64,000 nucleotides of DNA from Roseovarius sp. (GTDB lineage Bacteria > Pseudomonadota > Alphaproteobacteria > Rhodobacterales > Rhodobacteraceae), in contig JACIYT010000003.1 of assembly GCA_014359765.1 (NCBI GenBank), positions 99,866 through 163,865 on the forward strand, written 5' to 3'. Below, piece by piece: positions 59,657 to 64,000 of this stretch. The notes below the pieces were generated by a model, which had not been told where the DNA came from, searched no databases, and saw nothing but the letters and a program-made list of their open reading frames with translations. Position numbers and translations under genes: made by a program. Numbering within the stretch: the first letter of the stretch is position 1; each line of letters starts with the position of its first letter.

Positions 59657-60413
59657 AATCGCGCAAGAGGCGCGCGCGCAGCGTCGCGTCGATGGGGCGC
59701 AGGCCCCTGGGCATCTGCGCCGTGCCGGTGTCGTTGTCATCGTGATGGGCGCGCAGATACATCGGCGGGGCGGGGTTGATGAGCGTCGGCATCTCGTGGT
59801 GGAGCTTGTGATGACCGAAATTCATCACCGTGCGCGGATCGCCGGGGCGAAACAGCATGGCCAGCCCGCAGGCCCAGAAATGGCTGATCACCTCCTCGGC
59901 TTCGATCCCCGCCGCCGAGAGGCGCACCGAATAGCCGCGATTGTAGTCGAAGGCCACATAGCGCCACTTGCGCCGCATCTTCGCGGTGGCCCGCGCGAAC
60001 CAGCGCAATCCCTGCACAAAGCCGAGGCCCACCGCGTCATCGTCATCGAGCCGGAATTGCAGCGACTCGGTCTCGTCCGCGCCGAGCGCGTCCTTGATCG
60101 CCGCCTGCATCGCGCTGCGGTGGCGCATCGGCGGGCAGGGCAGGATGCGCACCTGCGGCACGGCGGCGGTGATGTCGTGCAGCCGCTCGCGCCAGGGCGC
60201 GGGCAGGCTCTCGCCGGTGACGATGAGAAAGGTGAAATCGCCATCGCTCTGCGCCGCGATCGAGGGCAGGGTCAGCGCCTCGAAATGACGAAAGCGCAGC
60301 TCCATCCGCGCGGGATCATAAAGATAGGCCTCGCGCGCCTCGATCGTGTCGTGCATACGCTTGAACCCGCCGAGGGCAGGGTAGGAAAAGCGGCAAATTC
60401 CGATCACGCGCAT
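59595..60413 (-). CDS. Putative rhamnosyltransferase-like protein (glycosyltransferase fold)
   Basis: A 272-residue protein with a GT-A-like core: [17 protein letters not shown], then the metal-binding acidic run Arg-Leu-Asp-Asp-Asp-Asp-Ala-Val. It fits the putative rhamnosyltransferase family common in Rhodobacterales. Later His-rich segments (Phe-Gly-His-His-Lys-Leu-His-His) are conserved in that group as far as I recall. Sugar and acceptor unknown. Its 3' end overlaps the DMT gene by 62 nt, the largest convergent overlap here. Confidence 0.75.
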   Translation of the reverse strand: MRVIGICRFSYPALGGFKRMHDTIEAREAYLYDPARMELRFRHFEALTLPSIAAQSDGDFTFLIVTGESLPAPWRERLHDITAAVPQVRILPCPPMRHRSAMQAAIKDALGADETESLQFRLDDDDAVGLGFVQGLRWFARATAKMRRKWRYVAFDYNRGYSVRLSAAGIEAEEVISHFWACGLAMLFRPGDPRTVMNFGHHKLHHEMPTLINPAPPMYLRAHHDDNDTGTAQMPRGLRPIDATLRARLLRDFNVDEDRVKALFAAPLLRAG

Positions 60414-60462
60414 GGGCAGTCCCCGGCCTTTCGCCGATCAGTCATCGCACCTGCCGGGCCTG

Positions 60463-60491
60463 TTGACAAGGCGCGCGACTCTGCCTATACG
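60463..60491 (+). promoter_or_regulatory. Promoter of the str operon (rpsL-rpsG-fusA-tuf)
   Basis: TTGACA (60463-60468), 17-nt spacer, TATACG (60486-60491): the best sigma70-type promoter in the window. The leader is about 210 nt. Confidence 0.8.
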
Positions 60492-60710
60492 CGCCGCATC
60501 CATGGCCGGGGTCCGTCCCCGCCTGATCCAGAACTTGAGTGGTCAAGATCCGGGCCCCGGGCCCCGATCCTCTGGAAACCCGCCGCGTCGCACCCGGAAA
60601 CAGGGGGTGCGGGTGCGGCATTTGCGTATTGCGGACGCGCGATTCGCTTTTCGATGAACCGCAGGGCTTGTCCTGCTGACACATGTGTTGAGAGACGGGG
60701 AAGAACCGGA
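60492..60710 (+). other. str operon leader
   Basis: Non-coding leader between the str promoter and rpsL. It contains a GC-rich, nearly self-complementary stretch around 60548-60570 (alternating GGGCCC and CGGGCCCC) that could form a hairpin. I see no ribosomal-protein operator that I can name and no credible leader peptide. Confidence 0.5.
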
Positions 60711-61082
60711 ATGCCAACGATCCAACAGCTGATCCGCAAGCCGCGGCAGCCGAAAGTCCGCACCACGAAGTCGCAGCACCTCCAGGGCTGCCCGCAGAAA
60801 CGTGGCGTGTGCACGCGCGTCTATACCACGACGCCGAAGAAGCCGAACTCGGCCATGCGCAAGGTCGCCAAGGTGCGCCTGACCAACGGTTTCGAGGTGA
60901 TCAGCTACATCCCCGGCGAGAGCCACAACCTCCAGGAACACTCGGTGGTCCTGATCCGTGGCGGCCGGGTCAAGGACCTTCCCGGCGTGCGCTACCACAT
61001 CCTGCGCGGCGTTCTCGACACCCAGGGCGTCAAGAACCGCAAGCAGCGCCGCTCGAAATACGGTGCCAAGCGTCCCAAGTGA
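60711..61082 (+). CDS. rpsL: 30S ribosomal protein S12
   Basis: A 123-residue decoding-centre protein: [18 protein letters not shown] and [10 protein letters not shown]. The Lys and Pro residues classically mutated in streptomycin resistance (in Pro-Lys-Lys-Pro and Lys-Asp-Leu-Pro) carry the sensitive, wild-type form. First gene of the str operon. Ribosome site GGGGAAG. Confidence 0.97.
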   Translation: MPTIQQLIRKPRQPKVRTTKSQHLQGCPQKRGVCTRVYTTTPKKPNSAMRKVAKVRLTNGFEVISYIPGESHNLQEHSVVLIRGGRVKDLPGVRYHILRGVLDTQGVKNRKQRRSKYGAKRPK

Positions 61083-61130
61083 CGCCCTTCGGCGTCCTCG
61101 TCGCGCAAGGCGGGGAACGCACTGGTCTGA

Positions 61131-61646
<516 letters not shown>

Positions 61647-61666
61647 CCCGGGAAAGGCATTTCATC

Positions 61667-63790
<2,124 letters not shown>

Positions 63791-63795
63791 CGGGA

Positions 63796-63850
63796 TGGCG
63801 GGGAGGACCCCGCCCTACCCACCGACCGTAGGGCGGGGATCACCCCGCCA
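63796..63850. repeat. Four-arm palindromic element between fusA and tuf
   Basis: Arms GGCGGGG (63797-63803) and CCCCGCC (63808-63814), loop AGGA; CCCCGCCCTAC (63808-63818) and GTAGGGCGGGG (63828-63838), loop of 9; GGCGGGG (63832-63838) and CCCCGCC (63843-63849), loop ATCA. The outermost arms (63796-63803 and 63843-63850) are also complementary. Either two small hairpins or one central 11-bp hairpin can form, but not both. It sits 8-13 nt upstream of the tuf ribosome site. Confidence 0.75.
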
Positions 63851-63876
63851 CCCATGCAAGAAGAGGAGCCAGGACC

Positions 63877-64000
63877 ATGGCAAAGGAAAAGTTCGACCGC
63901 ACGAAGCCGCATGTGAACATCGGCACGATCGGTCACGTTGACCACGGCAAGACGACGCTGACGGCGGCGATCACGAAGTATTTCGGCGAGTTCCGCGCCT
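63877..64000 (+). CDS. tuf: Elongation factor Tu, 3' truncated by window edge
   Basis: The first 41 residues of EF-Tu: Met-Ala-Lys-Glu-Lys-Phe-Asp-Arg, then [18 protein letters not shown] (G1 loop). The rest lies beyond the right edge. It delivers aminoacyl-tRNA to the ribosome. AAGAGGAGCC precedes the ATG. Last gene of the str operon within the window. Confidence 0.97.
   Translation, partial: MAKEKFDRTKPHVNIGTIGHVDHGKTTLTAAITKYFGEFRA

Overview
This 64 kb window is chromosomal DNA of a high-GC alphaproteobacterium, most likely Rhodobacterales (Paracoccaceae/Roseobacteraceae type). The evidence is a class I (archaeal-type) lysyl-tRNA synthetase, an F0 operon with both b' and b subunits (atpI-B-E-X-F), a zinc-free L31, a Tat-exported L,D-transpeptidase, IalB, DUF2125 and CAP-domain proteins, and a small one-helix exported protein next to hemH. 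Genes are densely packed, with many ATGA-type stop/start overlaps and several overlapping convergent 3' ends. I see no prophage, CRISPR array, rRNA or convincing tRNA. Most of the window is core genome.

Layout. 1-7.3 kb: truncated ilvA; an Hpt protein divergent from a receiver-PP2C phosphatase; a Nudix hydrolase; then hslO, a CoA-type Nudix hydrolase, cca and an RNA uridine methyltransferase in one run. 7.3-13.8 kb: two L,D-transpeptidases around a CAP lipoprotein, hemH, a NDUFAF5-like methyltransferase divergent from comF, grxC, a nitrilase-family amidase and a MarR regulator. 13.8-23.7 kb: an efflux island in which one TetR regulator, read with an RND adaptor and RND pump, faces a divergent yhiI-rbbA-yhhJ-like ABC exporter across a shared operator-like palindrome. 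23.7-28.6 kb: hslVU, rplS-rpmE, a 640-bp gene-free stretch, and lysS. 28.7-32.7 kb: terB-like gene, rpiA, rbfA, a phosphodiester-glycosidase-like protein, truB, DUF1643.

32.8-40.9 kb (minus strand): degP, a DUF2065 gene, hflC, hflK and gor form an envelope and redox quality-control group, followed by the atpIBEXF operon. 41.1-43.3 kb: ArsR regulator, GT61 glycosyltransferase, LysR regulator. 43.4-49.0 kb: ffh behind a leader with three stacked hairpins, a GNAT, chorismate mutase, then rpsP-bluB-rimM-trmD-cobO, a translation operon carrying two cobalamin genes. 49.2-60.4 kb: cytochrome c lipoprotein, a shortened ribbon-helix-helix gene, DUF4139 protein, IalB, asparaginase, a transposase relic, crotonase-like and SDR genes, DUF2125, tldE/pmbA, a cysQ-like phosphatase, a DMT exporter and a glycosyltransferase-like gene. 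60.5-64 kb: the str operon rpsL-rpsG-fusA-tuf behind a strong sigma70-type promoter.

The least explained material is non-coding: a 21-bp element repeated three times in intergenic regions, a four-arm palindromic element between fusA and tuf, a two-palindrome element that supplies the start codon of an exported protein, the ffh leader, and a folded element downstream of lysS. I found no clearly new multi-gene system. The best candidates for follow-up are the doubly controlled efflux island and the ffh leader RNA.
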